A stretch of 64,000 nt of DNA from an uncultured Bacilli bacterium (GTDB lineage Bacteria; Bacillota_I; Bacilli_A; RF39; UBA660): contig CAKOKX010000001.1 of assembly GCA_934096035.1 (NCBI GenBank), positions 124,001-188,000 of the forward strand, given 5' to 3'. Both the position numbers and the translations under genes were made by a program. Positions within the stretch are counted from its first letter, which is position 1. The number at the start of each line of letters is the position of its first letter. The notes beneath the pieces were generated by a model. The model saw only the letters and a list, made by a program, of their open reading frames with translations, was not told the origin of the DNA and did not search any database. This document shows positions 1 through 9,039 of the stretch, piece by piece.

Positions 1-945
1 TTATTTGTTCCATACGAAGAAGTTTCTGCATCTGAAAAGAAAACAATTTTAAAAAAATTAATTGGTTATTGTATTCCCTTCATAATTATAAATGTTGCTA
101 ACAGCATTTATAACACTGTCGATATGATATTAGTTATCAAAGGTTTAAATTGGATTGGGTATCCTGCCCAAGATATTGAAACAATTTCCTCAGTATTTAC
201 CACCTGGGGAAGCAAACTAGTGAGTGTAGTAACAGCCATAGCAACAGGTTTAGTAATAAGTTTAATACCTACAATCGTAGAATCATATACCAAAAAAGAT
301 ATGAAAGAAGTAAATTCACAATTTAATAAAACATTGCAAGTATTACTTTATGTTATACTACCATTATCAATATTCTTAAGTATCTTTTCAAAACAAGTAT
401 GGACAATATTTTATGGCGAAAGTTTCTATGGACCATTAATATTTAAATATACCATCCTTCTTGCCATATTAGATTCTGCTTACATAATGATATGTAGTGC
501 TCTTCAAGGACTATCTAAAACAAAACTAATTTACATCTCTTGTGCAACTGGTCTAATTACTAAAACAATATTAGATATACCATTAATATTCTTATTTAAT
601 AAATTAGGTATATATCCATTCTATGGTGCAATACTTGCAACTACAATTGGTTATTTACTATCACTTGCTATTCCACTTTACACATTACATCACAAATATA
701 ACTTTAGTTACAAAGAAACAGTTAAATCAATACCTAAATTAATAGTAACAATTGTTATCTTAGTAATAATATGTTTAATATTAAAGCCATTAGTATTTAA
801 TCACATAACAAGAAAACTACCTATGTTACTTGCCCTAACAGTTATTGGACTAGTATCTTTAATACTTTATTACATAATGAATAAAGATTTATTAAATGAA
901 CTAGTTGGCAACAGATTAATAAATAAGTTTAAAAGAAAGAAATAA
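1..945 (+). CDS. MurJ/SpoVB/YabM-like flippase, 5' partial
   Basis: The reading frame is open from base 1, so the N-terminus lies outside the window; about 314 residues are visible. The protein is a chain of hydrophobic segments separated by short charged loops and ends in a basic tail rich in Lys and Arg. This is the pattern of the MOP superfamily of lipid-linked oligosaccharide or polysaccharide exporters (MurJ, SpoVB, YabM). Such proteins flip lipid-linked precursors across the membrane, for peptidoglycan or spore cortex. The exact substrate cannot be assigned from this fragment. It converges on the surface-protein gene at 996-2285, with a shared terminator between them. Confidence 0.75.
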   Translation, partial: LFVPYEEVSASEKKTILKKLIGYCIPFIIINVANSIYNTVDMILVIKGLNWIGYPAQDIETISSVFTTWGSKLVSVVTAIATGLVISLIPTIVESYTKKDMKEVNSQFNKTLQVLLYVILPLSIFLSIFSKQVWTIFYGESFYGPLIFKYTILLAILDSAYIMICSALQGLSKTKLIYISCATGLITKTILDIPLIFLFNKLGIYPFYGAILATTIGYLLSLAIPLYTLHHKYNFSYKETVKSIPKLIVTIVILVIICLILKPLVFNHITRKLPMLLALTVIGLVSLILYYIMNKDLLNELVGNRLINKFKRKK

Positions 946-967
946 CTCTATGAGTAAATCAATATTA

Positions 968-1000
968 AAATAACCTTCAGAAAAAACTGAAGGTTTTAAT
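968..1000. terminator. Bidirectional terminator
   Basis: Perfect 9-bp inverted repeat AACCTTCAG / CTGAAGGTT with a six-A loop and T-rich or A-rich flanks, placed between two convergent genes. Confidence 0.8.
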
Positions 1001-2285
1001 TTACAACAATTTTATACGGATTATTTATAGTACCATCACCAAGATAATACGAGACATCTGAATTTAAATAAAAAGTAGGTCTTAAATACATAATATTATC
1101 ACTATAACTTAAATCAATATTACCCTCTTTTAAAACAACAGCCACACTACTATCATAATCTGAAAATTTTGTAATTGTCCACTCATAATCTCCAGTATAC
1201 ATCCAATTTGCATTTATTGATGCTCTATAATCAGTTAATTCAGTATCACTATACTTATATGTCCAATAACTTGGATTTGCAGCATAACCATAATCTGATA
1301 CATACATTAGCCCTATTTGTGATGTAAAAATATCTGATGTCGTTGGATTAATTATTTCACTTTGATAAGATGATTTTACAGTTGTATATAATAAATTATT
1401 TCTTGTATTTCCACTAATATTCCATTTAACTACAGCAATTTTATTTGACCAAATAGTACCAATATTTGTAAGAAAATTAAGATTTAAATTTTTAGTATTT
1501 AATATACTTTCATTCCAATTGTTTGAAACACTCCCACTATTATCTGGAGCACCATCCTTAAAATTCCATTTATAAGCGCTTAAAATGGTTTGATTTCCCA
1601 AATATGATGAAGAAGGATTTGCATTTACAGCATAATTTCCATCATTTCCTAGTAAATCACTAGTTGCAAAATCTGATTTAATTAATTTTAAATAATATTG
1701 TTTAAGTTCATTATTTTTAAATACCCCGATTATTCGATACAAATTATCTGCTGGACATTCAGCTTCTGTTGAACCGAAACAAATATAATTATTTACATCA
1801 CTTGATGAACCGGCATATCTATAAGATAAATCATTAGCACCATTCTTCAAACTTGCATCATGATAATAAATACTACTACTATTTAAATTACCATATTTTT
1901 TTGCAATATAACATGATAATGTATTATCATTACACTCTTGATCATATCTTGCAACATTAAAATAAACATAACATTTATCGGAAATATTTCCACTCATTAA
2001 TACTACTTTTTTTGCATTATCCCAACTAAGTTCACCACCATTTTCACATTTAGATAATTCCGTATTAAAAATATAACCTTCCCTCGGCCATTCAGTGTAA
2101 GTTACAGATTTATAATCACCAGCTCCTGCGGTTTGTTCCAAATTCATTGTTAACAAGTCTTTTTTTATCAACTTTTCATTAAAATTATTATTAAAAACAT
2201 CATTATTATTATGATTGTTAAATACTATTGTTGATAACGTAACAGTTATTAACACAAAAAATAATATAAATATTTTCTTCTTCAT
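996..2285 (-). CDS. Exported surface protein, family copy 1
   Basis: 429 residues with one N-terminal hydrophobic segment (about 3-22), so exported and possibly membrane anchored. No catalytic motif was recognised. From about residue 130 on it resembles the proteins at 40624-42537 and 58563-61220. Shared blocks are YRYAG, NLYRIIGV, SDLLG, W.NKIA, GLMYVSDYGYAA, NWMY.G and an RP.F.L.S..YY.G.GT..NPY.I ending. Pairs of Cys suggest disulfides outside the cell. Unlike copy 2, its C-terminal codons are as AT-rich as the rest of the gene. It is transcribed divergently from an XRE regulator with three operator-like palindromes between them. The function is unknown; adhesion or ligand binding is inference. 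Confidence 0.75.
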   Translation of the reverse strand: MKKKIFILFFVLITVTLSTIVFNNHNNNDVFNNNFNEKLIKKDLLTMNLEQTAGAGDYKSVTYTEWPREGYIFNTELSKCENGGELSWDNAKKVVLMSGNISDKCYVYFNVARYDQECNDNTLSCYIAKKYGNLNSSSIYYHDASLKNGANDLSYRYAGSSSDVNNYICFGSTEAECPADNLYRIIGVFKNNELKQYYLKLIKSDFATSDLLGNDGNYAVNANPSSSYLGNQTILSAYKWNFKDGAPDNSGSVSNNWNESILNTKNLNLNFLTNIGTIWSNKIAVVKWNISGNTRNNLLYTTVKSSYQSEIINPTTSDIFTSQIGLMYVSDYGYAANPSYWTYKYSDTELTDYRASINANWMYTGDYEWTITKFSDYDSSVAVVLKEGNIDLSYSDNIMYLRPTFYLNSDVSYYLGDGTINNPYKIVVN

Positions 2286-2299
2286 ATTTCACCTTACGC

Positions 2300-2374
2300 A
2301 TACAACTTATGGTTGTATTATATTTTTATTATACTACTTCAGGTTGTATAAAGCAATACAATTATTAGTTGTAT
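2300..2374. promoter_or_regulatory. Three operator palindromes
   Basis: Three 19-bp sites share one architecture, ATACAAC-N5-GTTGTAT. They lie at 2300-2318 (perfect), 2331-2349 (one mismatch, ATACTAC) and 2356-2374 (one mismatch, ATACAAT). Centres are 31 and 25 bp apart. They fill the gap between the divergent surface gene and the XRE gene, so they are the likely binding sites of that regulator and could control both promoters. Confidence 0.75.
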
Positions 2375-2400
2375 AGTAAAATTTATTTAGAGGTGAACTC

Positions 2401-2631
2401 ATGAATATATCAAGATTAAAAGAAATTAGAGAAGACCATGATTTATACCAAAAAGATGTTGCTAACCTACTTGGAATAACACAACAACAATATAATAAAT
2501 ACGAGCTAGGAATAAATGCTATTTCTTTAGAAAAAATAAACATACTTGCTGATTATTACGAAACAAGTATAGATTATTTAACATGTAGAACAGATGAAAG
2601 AAAACCTTATAATAAATCAATTCTAAAATAA
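2401..2631 (+). CDS. XRE/Cro-type transcriptional regulator
   Basis: 76-residue single-domain helix-turn-helix protein. The HTH spans about residues 5-58, with the recognition segment around GITQQQYNKYE. The start has an AGAGGTGA ribosome site. It is a paralogue of the regulator at 40238-40483: both carry the TSIDYL block and end with TDERKPY.KSI. It diverges from the surface-protein gene at 996-2285, and three matching palindromes lie between the two. The likely job is to repress or switch that surface gene and itself. Confidence 0.85.
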   Translation: MNISRLKEIREDHDLYQKDVANLLGITQQQYNKYELGINAISLEKINILADYYETSIDYLTCRTDERKPYNKSILK

Positions 2632-2680
2632 ATAATTTTAAAACATTAAATTTGCGATATACCATTTTTAAAAATTACAC

Positions 2681-2712
2681 AAAAAAAAACTCTCGAAATT
2701 TATTGAGAGTTT
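2681..2712. terminator. Terminator of gap (and XRE gene)
   Basis: Stem AAACTCTC / GAGAGTTT with a 10-nt loop. The minus-strand transcript then runs into eight or nine U, which fits gap. The plus side is also T-rich, so it may serve the XRE gene. Confidence 0.8.
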
Positions 2713-2718
2713 ATTTTA

Positions 2719-3723
2719 TTATTGAAACATTTTCTTTGCAGTTCTAAGCATTTGTGCAGTATAACCATATTCATTATCATACCATGCAAGTACTTTAACT
2801 AATTGTGCGCCTTCAGCTTCAACAATACTTGTTGAAAGACCATCAACTATAGCACCAACTTTTTTACCTAAACAATCACTTGAAACAATTGGGTCCATAG
2901 TAAATTTAATTGTTTCATTTTGATTATCTTGAAATAATTTATTAATTTCTTCAACACTAGTATTTCGAGAAAGTTCTAGTGTTAAATCCACAACAGAACC
3001 ATCTGCAGTTGGAACTCTTAAAGCATTACCATCAAGTTTACCAAGAAGTTCAGGAATAACTAAACCAATAGCCTTAGCAGCACCAGTACTAGATGGAACA
3101 ATATTTTGAGCACAAGCTCTACCACGTCTAGATTTAATGCCTTTTTTATGCGCAATGTCAAGAGTTGCTTGGTCATTTGTATAAGCATGAACTGTTGTCA
3201 TGAAACCTTTTTTAATACCAATATTTTTTTGTAAAATATTAAGTACAGGTGCTAAACAATTTGTTGTACAACTTGCAGCACTAACAATAACGTCTTCATT
3301 TGATAAAACATTATCATTAACACCATAAACGACAGTTTTCATTTCACCTTTTCCTGGTGCACTAATTAATACCTTTTTAGCTCCAGCAGTGATATGTTTC
3401 ATTGCATCTTCTTTTGCAGTAAATTTACCAGTACATTCAAGCACTAAATCAATTCCAAGTTCACCCCAAGGTAAATTTGCAGGATCAGTTTCACTAAAAA
3501 CTTTAATTCTTTTAACACCAGCCACAACTATTTCATTACCTTCAGCTTTAATTTCATCTTCATGAAAACTTCCATGAACAGTGTCATATTTAACTAAATA
3601 AGCTAAATCTTCTGCACTTGTCAAGTCATTAATAGCTATAATATCAAAATCAGTTTGTGTAACTATTTGTCTAAACGCTAATCTACCTATTCTACCAAAA
3701 CCATTAATTGCTACTTTAATCAT
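2719..3723 (-). CDS. gap: Glyceraldehyde-3-phosphate dehydrogenase
   Basis: 334 residues, the normal length for phosphorylating GAPDH. This cytoplasmic glycolytic enzyme converts glyceraldehyde 3-phosphate, phosphate and NAD+ to 1,3-bisphosphoglycerate. The N-terminal Rossmann motif GFGRIGR is at 8-14. Catalytic Cys152 sits in SAASCTTNC and catalytic His179 in TTVHAYT. Asp33 after the second strand fits NAD preference. The start overlaps the 3' end of the upstream kinase gene by 8 bases, so the two are probably co-transcribed. A strong terminator follows. Confidence 0.97.
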   Translation of the reverse strand: MIKVAINGFGRIGRLAFRQIVTQTDFDIIAINDLTSAEDLAYLVKYDTVHGSFHEDEIKAEGNEIVVAGVKRIKVFSETDPANLPWGELGIDLVLECTGKFTAKEDAMKHITAGAKKVLISAPGKGEMKTVVYGVNDNVLSNEDVIVSAASCTTNCLAPVLNILQKNIGIKKGFMTTVHAYTNDQATLDIAHKKGIKSRRGRACAQNIVPSSTGAAKAIGLVIPELLGKLDGNALRVPTADGSVVDLTLELSRNTSVEEINKLFQDNQNETIKFTMDPIVSSDCLGKKVGAIVDGLSTSIVEAEGAQLVKVLAWYDNEYGYTAQMLRTAKKMFQ

Positions 3724-5362
3724 TATATCTTCCTCCTATAAATTCTCGCAATATTGATTCATCATTAACATATTCTCCCGGTATTGGAAAGAACTGTTTT
3801 AAGAAATCTACTAATCTTCTTGCTTCTTCATAATAAATGCTATCAACACTTACTGACAAAAGCAATGGCTCAACATAAACCTTCAAAACCCCAACTTCAT
3901 AAGCTAATGCTGTATTAATAATAACATTTGCTTGGTGTATATAAGGAAAAATATATTTTTCTTCTCCATTTCTAACACTTTGCCAATTATCTATTGTTTT
4001 AATTACATCATAGCCTCTAGTTCTATTATCTCTCACTATTCTTCTAAGTAATCTTAAATCAATTGTTGATACATAATTATATTTATCTATACTTAAAGGA
4101 ATAAAAGGACTTAAATAAATTTTAAATTTATATTTTTCTTCAATCTCTTTTGTTAAATTTTCATTTAAAGCATGTAACCCTTCAATTAAGAAAATACTTT
4201 TTTCATCCATTTTTACTTCTTCTTTATAATATTCTCTTAATCCAGTCATAAAATTATATTTAGGAAATTTAACGCTTTCTCCCTTTAACAACTTATTTAA
4301 ATTATCGTTAAAAAGTTTTACATCTAAAGCTTCTAAACATTCAAAATTATAATTACCAAACTCATCTTTCGGAGTATCTTCTCTATTAACAAAATAATCA
4401 TCTAAACTTATTTTTATTGGCTTATAACCTAAAGCTTCAAAATAAGATGCTAATCTACTTGTAGTGGTAGTCTTTCCACTTGAAGAAGGGCCTGCTATTA
4501 AAATAAATTTAATATCTTTTCTATCTTCAATAATTCTAGCAACATCTGAAATATTTAAATTAAACATTAATTCACATGACTTTATAAAGTTAATAATTCT
4601 ACCATTACCAACATCCTTATTTAAATCAGTAATATATGGCATATTTAAGTTATTTAACCAACTTTTTCCATCCATAAAACTTTCAATTATTTTATCATAG
4701 TGAACATATTCAGGAACTTTACCATTACTTCTAGTCGTTGGAAATAACAATATAATTCTATTATTACCCAAATAAACTAATTCAAACTTTTCTAAAGCTC
4801 CCGTACTATAAGGCATTAATGAATAAAAATAATTCAAATTATTTTTTAATCTATATAAATTAACTACCTTATCACTTATATTTTGGATATTATTAGCTTT
4901 TTCATACTCTTTTTTATCATTAAAATATTTAATTGCATCCTTTGGTGAAACATTTAATTTAGTTATTACTTCATTATCACTAATTAATTTGCACATTCTT
5001 GCTTTAATTTTTGATATATCTTCATGGCTTAAAATTCTAGGCCCTTTAAGTACTCCAAGCATCCCCCTTGGAACACTATGTTCATAAACAACATCAAAAT
5101 CATTGAAAATTTCTTGCAAAGAAACTAAAAACAAAAATTTTAATCCCGCTTTATAAATTCTATTACCAATTAAATCATTAGTGTTTATAAATTCTATTTT
5201 TTCATCTTCAAATATTTTATTATCCAAAGAAAATACTTCATTATTTATTTTATAACCAACAATATTTTCCATATTATAATCTTTACTGGCATCATAAAAT
5301 AAAGTACCTTTTTTGTACTCGTGAACAGTATTATCATTAAATGTAATTTTAACCATATCCAT
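3716..5362 (-). CDS. Nucleoside (uridine-type) kinase with TGS-like N-terminus
   Basis: 548 residues in two parts. The first ~280 resemble the TGS and second additional domain of threonyl-tRNA synthetases. The C-terminal half is a phosphoribulokinase/uridine kinase domain with P-loop GPSSSGKT at 291-298, followed by KISLDDYFVNRE. The predicted role is ATP-dependent phosphorylation of a nucleoside such as uridine, in salvage. It overlaps gap by 8 bases. The start has an AGAGG site 8 bases upstream. The fold assignment is firm; the substrate is inferred from family naming. Confidence 0.85.
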   Translation of the reverse strand: MDMVKITFNDNTVHEYKKGTLFYDASKDYNMENIVGYKINNEVFSLDNKIFEDEKIEFINTNDLIGNRIYKAGLKFLFLVSLQEIFNDFDVVYEHSVPRGMLGVLKGPRILSHEDISKIKARMCKLISDNEVITKLNVSPKDAIKYFNDKKEYEKANNIQNISDKVVNLYRLKNNLNYFYSLMPYSTGALEKFELVYLGNNRIILLFPTTRSNGKVPEYVHYDKIIESFMDGKSWLNNLNMPYITDLNKDVGNGRIINFIKSCELMFNLNISDVARIIEDRKDIKFILIAGPSSSGKTTTTSRLASYFEALGYKPIKISLDDYFVNREDTPKDEFGNYNFECLEALDVKLFNDNLNKLLKGESVKFPKYNFMTGLREYYKEEVKMDEKSIFLIEGLHALNENLTKEIEEKYKFKIYLSPFIPLSIDKYNYVSTIDLRLLRRIVRDNRTRGYDVIKTIDNWQSVRNGEEKYIFPYIHQANVIINTALAYEVGVLKVYVEPLLLSVSVDSIYYEEARRLVDFLKQFFPIPGEYVNDESILREFIGGRYND

Positions 5363-5458
5363 CTAACCAACCTCTATTCTTTATAATTATATCAATTTTT
5401 TCTAAATTTGTGAATAAAAATTAACATTATTTACTATTATTTACTTAGGTGATCTATT

Positions 5459-6037
5459 TTGAATATTATTCCCACAGTAATAACAAAGACTAACAATAAA
5501 GAATATGCATATGATTTATATTCTAGACTTTTACAAGATAGAATAATTTTTTTGACTGGTGAAATCGATGATACAATGTCAAACATAATAATAAGTGAAT
5601 TACTTTACTTAGATAATATGAATCACGAAAATATTTACTTATATATCAATTCTCCGGGTGGTGCCATAACATCTGGAATGGGTATTTATGACACAATGAG
5701 ATTTATTGAAAGTAAAGTTATAACTATCGGAGTTGGCATGTGTGCAAGTATGGCAGCATTTCTTCTTTCTTCCGGAGATGAGAGATATGCACTTCCAAAT
5801 GCTGAAGTTATGATTCATCAACCTCTCGGAGGTGCCCAAGGTCAAGCAACAGACATCAAAATTGCTGCAGAAAGAATCATCAAATTAAAAGAAAAATTAA
5901 ACAGAATATTATCTGACAATACCCATCAACCAATTGAAAAAATATATGAAGACACCGAAAGAGACAACTTTCTTAGTGCCAAAGAAGCTAAAGAATATGG
6001 TTTAATAGATGATATTATAAAAAAGAATGAATTTTAG
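5459..6037 (+). CDS. clpP: ATP-dependent Clp protease proteolytic subunit
   Basis: 192 residues, typical ClpP length. This serine peptidase forms the proteolytic barrel used by ClpX or ClpC unfoldases. The catalytic triad is Ser97 (GMCASMAA), His120 (VMIHQPLGG) and Asp169. The oxyanion-loop motif SPGGAITSG is at 65-73. The start is a TTG codon, preceded by AGGTGAT seven bases upstream; the same arrangement recurs at several genes here. It converges on divIC, and the two stop regions overlap by 4 bases. Confidence 0.97.
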   Translation: MNIIPTVITKTNNKEYAYDLYSRLLQDRIIFLTGEIDDTMSNIIISELLYLDNMNHENIYLYINSPGGAITSGMGIYDTMRFIESKVITIGVGMCASMAAFLLSSGDERYALPNAEVMIHQPLGGAQGQATDIKIAAERIIKLKEKLNRILSDNTHQPIEKIYEDTERDNFLSAKEAKEYGLIDDIIKKNEF

Positions 6038-6046
6038 TTCATTCTT
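6023..6046. terminator. Hairpin over convergent stop codons
   Basis: 9-bp stem AAGAATGAA / TTCATTCTT with a six-base loop spans the overlapping ends of clpP and divIC. Flanks are A/T-rich on both sides. A bidirectional terminator is the simplest reading. Confidence 0.6.
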
Positions 6047-6318
6047 ATGATTAATTCTCCATTTTCTGAGTATAAAAACTTTTCTTTTGCATATCTAACA
6101 ATATAATCATCATCTTGTAACTTAGTAACTTCACTTACTAATTTTTCTTCTTCACTTAATAAATCATTATATTGTTTATTTAAACTTGTAATTTTACTTT
6201 TATTTTCCATTATTTTAGTCCAATCTCCAGCTACAGAACTAACTAAAGACACAATAAGAAGAATTATAACGGCAGAAATAACAAAAAGCCGTTTTTTTTC
6301 TTTTTTTGTTTTTTTCAT
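6034..6318 (-). CDS. divIC: DivIC/FtsB-family septum protein
   Basis: 94 residues: a basic cytoplasmic start, one membrane segment (about 11-30), then a coiled-coil-like stretch and a C-terminal block [13 protein letters not shown]. This is the layout of FtsB/DivIC, bitopic divisome proteins that work with FtsL/DivIB. It follows yabP and yabQ as in B. subtilis (yabP-yabQ-divIC), which supports the name. A GGAGG site precedes the ATG. Confidence 0.88.
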   Translation of the reverse strand: MKKTKKEKKRLFVISAVIILLIVSLVSSVAGDWTKIMENKSKITSLNKQYNDLLSEEEKLVSEVTKLQDDDYIVRYAKEKFLYSENGELIIRMN

Positions 6319-6427
6319 ATCCAGACATCCTCCCCATTCTTATCTGAATTATAATTAATATTACTAAGCTTGTAAATAATTAGAAAACATAATTTACTAC
6401 ATTTACAACAATTTTACAAAAAAAAGA

Positions 6428-6736
6428 CTATTTAAGTCTTATCTTCCATAAATATTTTTTAATAAATAATATACACTTATCATATAAAAACATCATAACA
6501 ACATAACCAATTAAAACAACAGCAACAAAATACGGATGTATCATTCCAAAATTAACTTTATACATAATATAAATATATAAAATTACCATATCTATAACAA
6601 AAACTAATGTTACCAACAACTTAATAACATTATTTTTATTACTTAACATAAACTTATTAAATCTTGTAAATAAATAAAATATTACTCCATATATAAAAGA
6701 TATCAAGAAAGATATTACTTGAATATAACTATTCAT
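6428..6736 (-). CDS. yabQ: YabQ-like sporulation membrane protein
   Basis: 102 residues with about four hydrophobic segments and a short basic C-terminus. Sequence similarity to YabQ is not obvious by eye. The assignment rests on size, topology and position between yabP and divIC, where YabQ sits in spore formers. In Bacillus it is needed for the spore cortex and lies in forespore membranes. Its start overlaps the stop of yabP (ATGA-type coupling). Confidence 0.75.
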   Translation of the reverse strand: MNSYIQVISFLISFIYGVIFYLFTRFNKFMLSNKNNVIKLLVTLVFVIDMVILYIYIMYKVNFGMIHPYFVAVVLIGYVVMMFLYDKCILFIKKYLWKIRLK

Positions 6737-7011
6737 TTAAACAATTTAGTTATAATACTTTCTTCTTTATTTTTAGTTTTACCTTCAATATACATAAATG
6801 AATTAATCTTTCCCTTAATCTTTACATTTCCATCTACAGTATCTAGTTTTAATAATTCTAAACCATTACCTAATATTCTTAAATTACCCATTACTGTTTC
6901 CATCAAAAACTCTTCATCATCAAAACTAACTATTTTATTAACACCAGTTATACTAATATTACTTCTATCAACCATTTTTACTTCTTGTGTTCCAAAACTA
7001 GCTTCTCCCAT
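6733..7011 (-). CDS. yabP: Sporulation protein YabP
   Basis: 92 residues. It matches the YabP/YqfC family core: ITGV..I.SFD.EEFLMETVMG.L.I.G..L, with a downstream GNVKIKGKINS block. In B. subtilis yabP is expressed in the mother cell with yabQ. An in-frame upstream ATG at 7071 exists, but that extension is hydrophobic, overlaps the previous gene and is foreign to the family. The ATG at 7011 has a GGTG ribosome site and was chosen. Confidence 0.88.
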   Translation of the reverse strand: MGEASFGTQEVKMVDRSNISITGVNKIVSFDDEEFLMETVMGNLRILGNGLELLKLDTVDGNVKIKGKINSFMYIEGKTKNKEESIITKLFK

Positions 7012-7054
7012 AAATATCACCAATAAATAATATGAAAAAAATAGATAGAATATT

Positions 7055-7528
7055 CTATCTATTAGATACATGTCTATTTAAAGATAAATCATTTAATTCA
7101 ACTAATGGATTTTCTGCTCCTAAATGATCTACATAAGCTGCCATTCTTTCCTTTACTACACTTTCTGTTGCTGATTTTTTATAATGTTGTAATGCAGCAT
7201 CTAAAGACTTTTGAACCATTAACGAACTTACCCATGGAATAACAATATCTCCAGCTTCTAAAAATTCATATTTATCTGTTTCTGGAAAATAAATAACTCC
7301 AGTTGCACCAAGTTTTTCATATTTGCTTTTGAAAACATCAAGATTTTTTACTCCAATTGCATGAGCATTAACACTATTGTTTAAAATATCCTCTAATGAA
7401 AATTTCAATCCAACATATATTTCTTGAATAAAAGTATATCTTCCATCAAATGATATTACTTTTGCTCCCTCAAGAACTTCTTTTTCATTTTTATCTTTTC
7501 CATAAACATATTGTATACTATATAACAT
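7055..7528 (-). CDS. Hypothetical protein upstream of yabP
   Basis: 157 residues, soluble, no signal peptide or membrane segment. Not recognised. It has a beta-rich first part and a C-terminal helical part (SLMVQKSLDAALQHYKKS and onward). An AAGGAG site precedes the ATG. It lies directly upstream of yabP-yabQ-divIC on the same strand, so a role in sporulation or envelope assembly is possible but unproven. The slot is taken by the S4-domain gene yabO in B. subtilis; this is not an S4 protein. Confidence 0.75.
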   Translation of the reverse strand: MLYSIQYVYGKDKNEKEVLEGAKVISFDGRYTFIQEIYVGLKFSLEDILNNSVNAHAIGVKNLDVFKSKYEKLGATGVIYFPETDKYEFLEAGDIVIPWVSSLMVQKSLDAALQHYKKSATESVVKERMAAYVDHLGAENPLVELNDLSLNRHVSNR

Positions 7529-7627
7529 AAATAATCACTCCTTTTTTAGCGACAGGTTTAATTATATAACACTTATACATTATATGTCAAGAACAAAATT
7601 TTATGTATTGGAAACAAAAAAAGCTAA

Positions 7628-7903
7628 CTATTCGCTAACTTCTTCATTTAATATTCTATTATATTCATCTAAAATAACTTTTTCAAATTTTTCTCTAGTT
7701 TCTTTGTTTGTAGGAAAAACTACATTTTCTTCTTTACCTTCTTTATTCAACTTACCAGGCATTGAAACAAACAATCTTGAATTTCCTTCAATTATTTTAG
7801 CTCCTTTTATAGCTAAGCAATCATCAAGAGTAAAATCTACAAACGCTTTTAATCTTGAACCTTCTTTTTCTCTTCTGTAAACCTCTAATCTTGTTATTTC
7901 CAT
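7628..7903 (-). CDS. spoVG: SpoVG RNA-binding regulator
   Basis: 91 residues, typical SpoVG length. It begins MEITRLEVYR and has the family blocks AFVDFTLDDCLAIKGAKII and LFVSMPGK. SpoVG is a small RNA- or DNA-binding protein affecting sporulation, septation and envelope traits in Bacillota. A strong AGGAGG site lies in front. Gene order yabG-veg-spoVG resembles the B. subtilis purR-spoVG neighbourhood. Confidence 0.95.
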   Translation of the reverse strand: MEITRLEVYRREKEGSRLKAFVDFTLDDCLAIKGAKIIEGNSRLFVSMPGKLNKEGKEENVVFPTNKETREKFEKVILDEYNRILNEEVSE

Positions 7904-7980
7904 AATACTACCTCCTTATGTTGTTTTACTAATTTAATTTTAAAACATTATTTTCATTTTTGCAACAAATTTTTTAAAAT

Positions 7981-8193
7981 TTATAAATATTTTATTTTTA
8001 CATCTCCAGTTATAACATCTCTATAACAAAAACTTTTTTCTTCACCATCCACTAATACAGTAAAAAGATTAGGATAAGTCTTATACAATATACCTTCTAA
8101 TCTGTTTACTCTATTACGCATTCCATACACAGATACCATAACCTTACTATTTAATTTACTATTTATTTCATTTTTAATTATATTAATATTCAT
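7981..8193 (-). CDS. veg: Veg family protein
   Basis: 70 residues. It matches the Veg family: a short helical start (INIIKNEINSKLNSKV), then a beta-barrel-like segment with GMRNRVNRLEGILYKTYPNLFTV. In B. subtilis veg lies beside yabG, is highly expressed in growth and stimulates biofilm matrix genes. Here it directly follows yabG with a 9-bp gap and has an AAGGAG site, so the pair is probably one transcript. Confidence 0.9.
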   Translation of the reverse strand: MNINIIKNEINSKLNSKVMVSVYGMRNRVNRLEGILYKTYPNLFTVLVDGEEKSFCYRDVITGDVKIKYL

Positions 8194-8202
8194 AATCTCT
8201 CC

Positions 8203-8979
8203 TTATCTTGGATATCCAACATACATAAGCCCATTACAAATAAGACCTCCCATACCATCTTCTTTATATTTAGTTTTTTCAAGTAATTTTTTTAAATCTA
8301 TTTCTTTATTTCTTTCTGTTAAAGCTACTGTACTTGCAATAATTGCTGGATCCAAGGCATGAATATTTACTCTTTTAGGACTTGAAGCAAAATTAGCACC
8401 TGCTTTTATCAATTCTTCATAATCACTTTGACATGCTCCAGCTATAACAACTAATTTTTCATGACTTTTCTCATAGTTTCTTGCAGCTTTAACAGCTTTA
8501 ACAAAATAAAGAGAATTTTTATAATTCTTTATATCTTTAGCATCGCCTTTTTTTCTATAATAAGCATCATGTCCAGTAATTACCACAATATCAGGTTTAA
8601 ATTCTTTTAGAAGCATTGGTAATTGTTCATAAACATTTTTTTCATTAATTTTTTTACCTACTGCCATAATACCATTTCTTTTATAAAATTTTAAACATCT
8701 TGATAAATATTCTTCATCTGAATCGATATGTAAGGCTTTCGCTGGCAAATAAAAAAACTCTCCCCGATCAAGATTATCCTCTAATAAATCAATATCATCT
8801 ATTACATCATCCTCATTTATATTTTCTTCTTTTCTTAAATCAGTTATTTCTGCATCCGCAATTAATCTTACTTCAACACCTTTTAAATAATATACGCCAT
8901 TCTTAATATTAATAACTTTAAAAACTGTATCATTATCATAACTATTTCTAGTTACATAATCACCTTTTTCTATATTCAA
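8203..8979 (-). CDS. yabG: Sporulation protease YabG
   Basis: 258 residues. YabG (peptidase family U57) processes spore coat proteins in the mother cell. Conserved blocks visible are DIVVITGHDAYY, VVIAGACQSDYEELI..GANFASSP and VNIHALDPAIIAST. An upstream ATG at 8994 has no ribosome site. A TTG at 8979 follows a GGTGAT site by seven bases and gives the expected start (M-NIEKGDYV), so it was chosen. It sits between rsmA and veg, as in B. subtilis. Confidence 0.9.
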   Translation of the reverse strand: MNIEKGDYVTRNSYDNDTVFKVINIKNGVYYLKGVEVRLIADAEITDLRKEENINEDDVIDDIDLLEDNLDRGEFFYLPAKALHIDSDEEYLSRCLKFYKRNGIMAVGKKINEKNVYEQLPMLLKEFKPDIVVITGHDAYYRKKGDAKDIKNYKNSLYFVKAVKAARNYEKSHEKLVVIAGACQSDYEELIKAGANFASSPKRVNIHALDPAIIASTVALTERNKEIDLKKLLEKTKYKEDGMGGLICNGLMYVGYPR

Positions 8980-9013
8980 AATATATATCACCATTAAATT
9001 ATATGCTACAACT

Positions 9014-9039
9014 AAAAAAGAATTCCCATTAAGAATTCT
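9014..9039 (-). terminator. Terminator of rsmA
   Basis: 7-bp stem AGAATTC / GAATTCT followed on the minus strand by six U; it overlaps the rsmA stop codon. Confidence 0.75.

Noticed and set aside
7600..7640. Hairpin after spoVG
   Set aside because: GCTAAC occurs as a direct, not inverted, repeat, so no stem forms.
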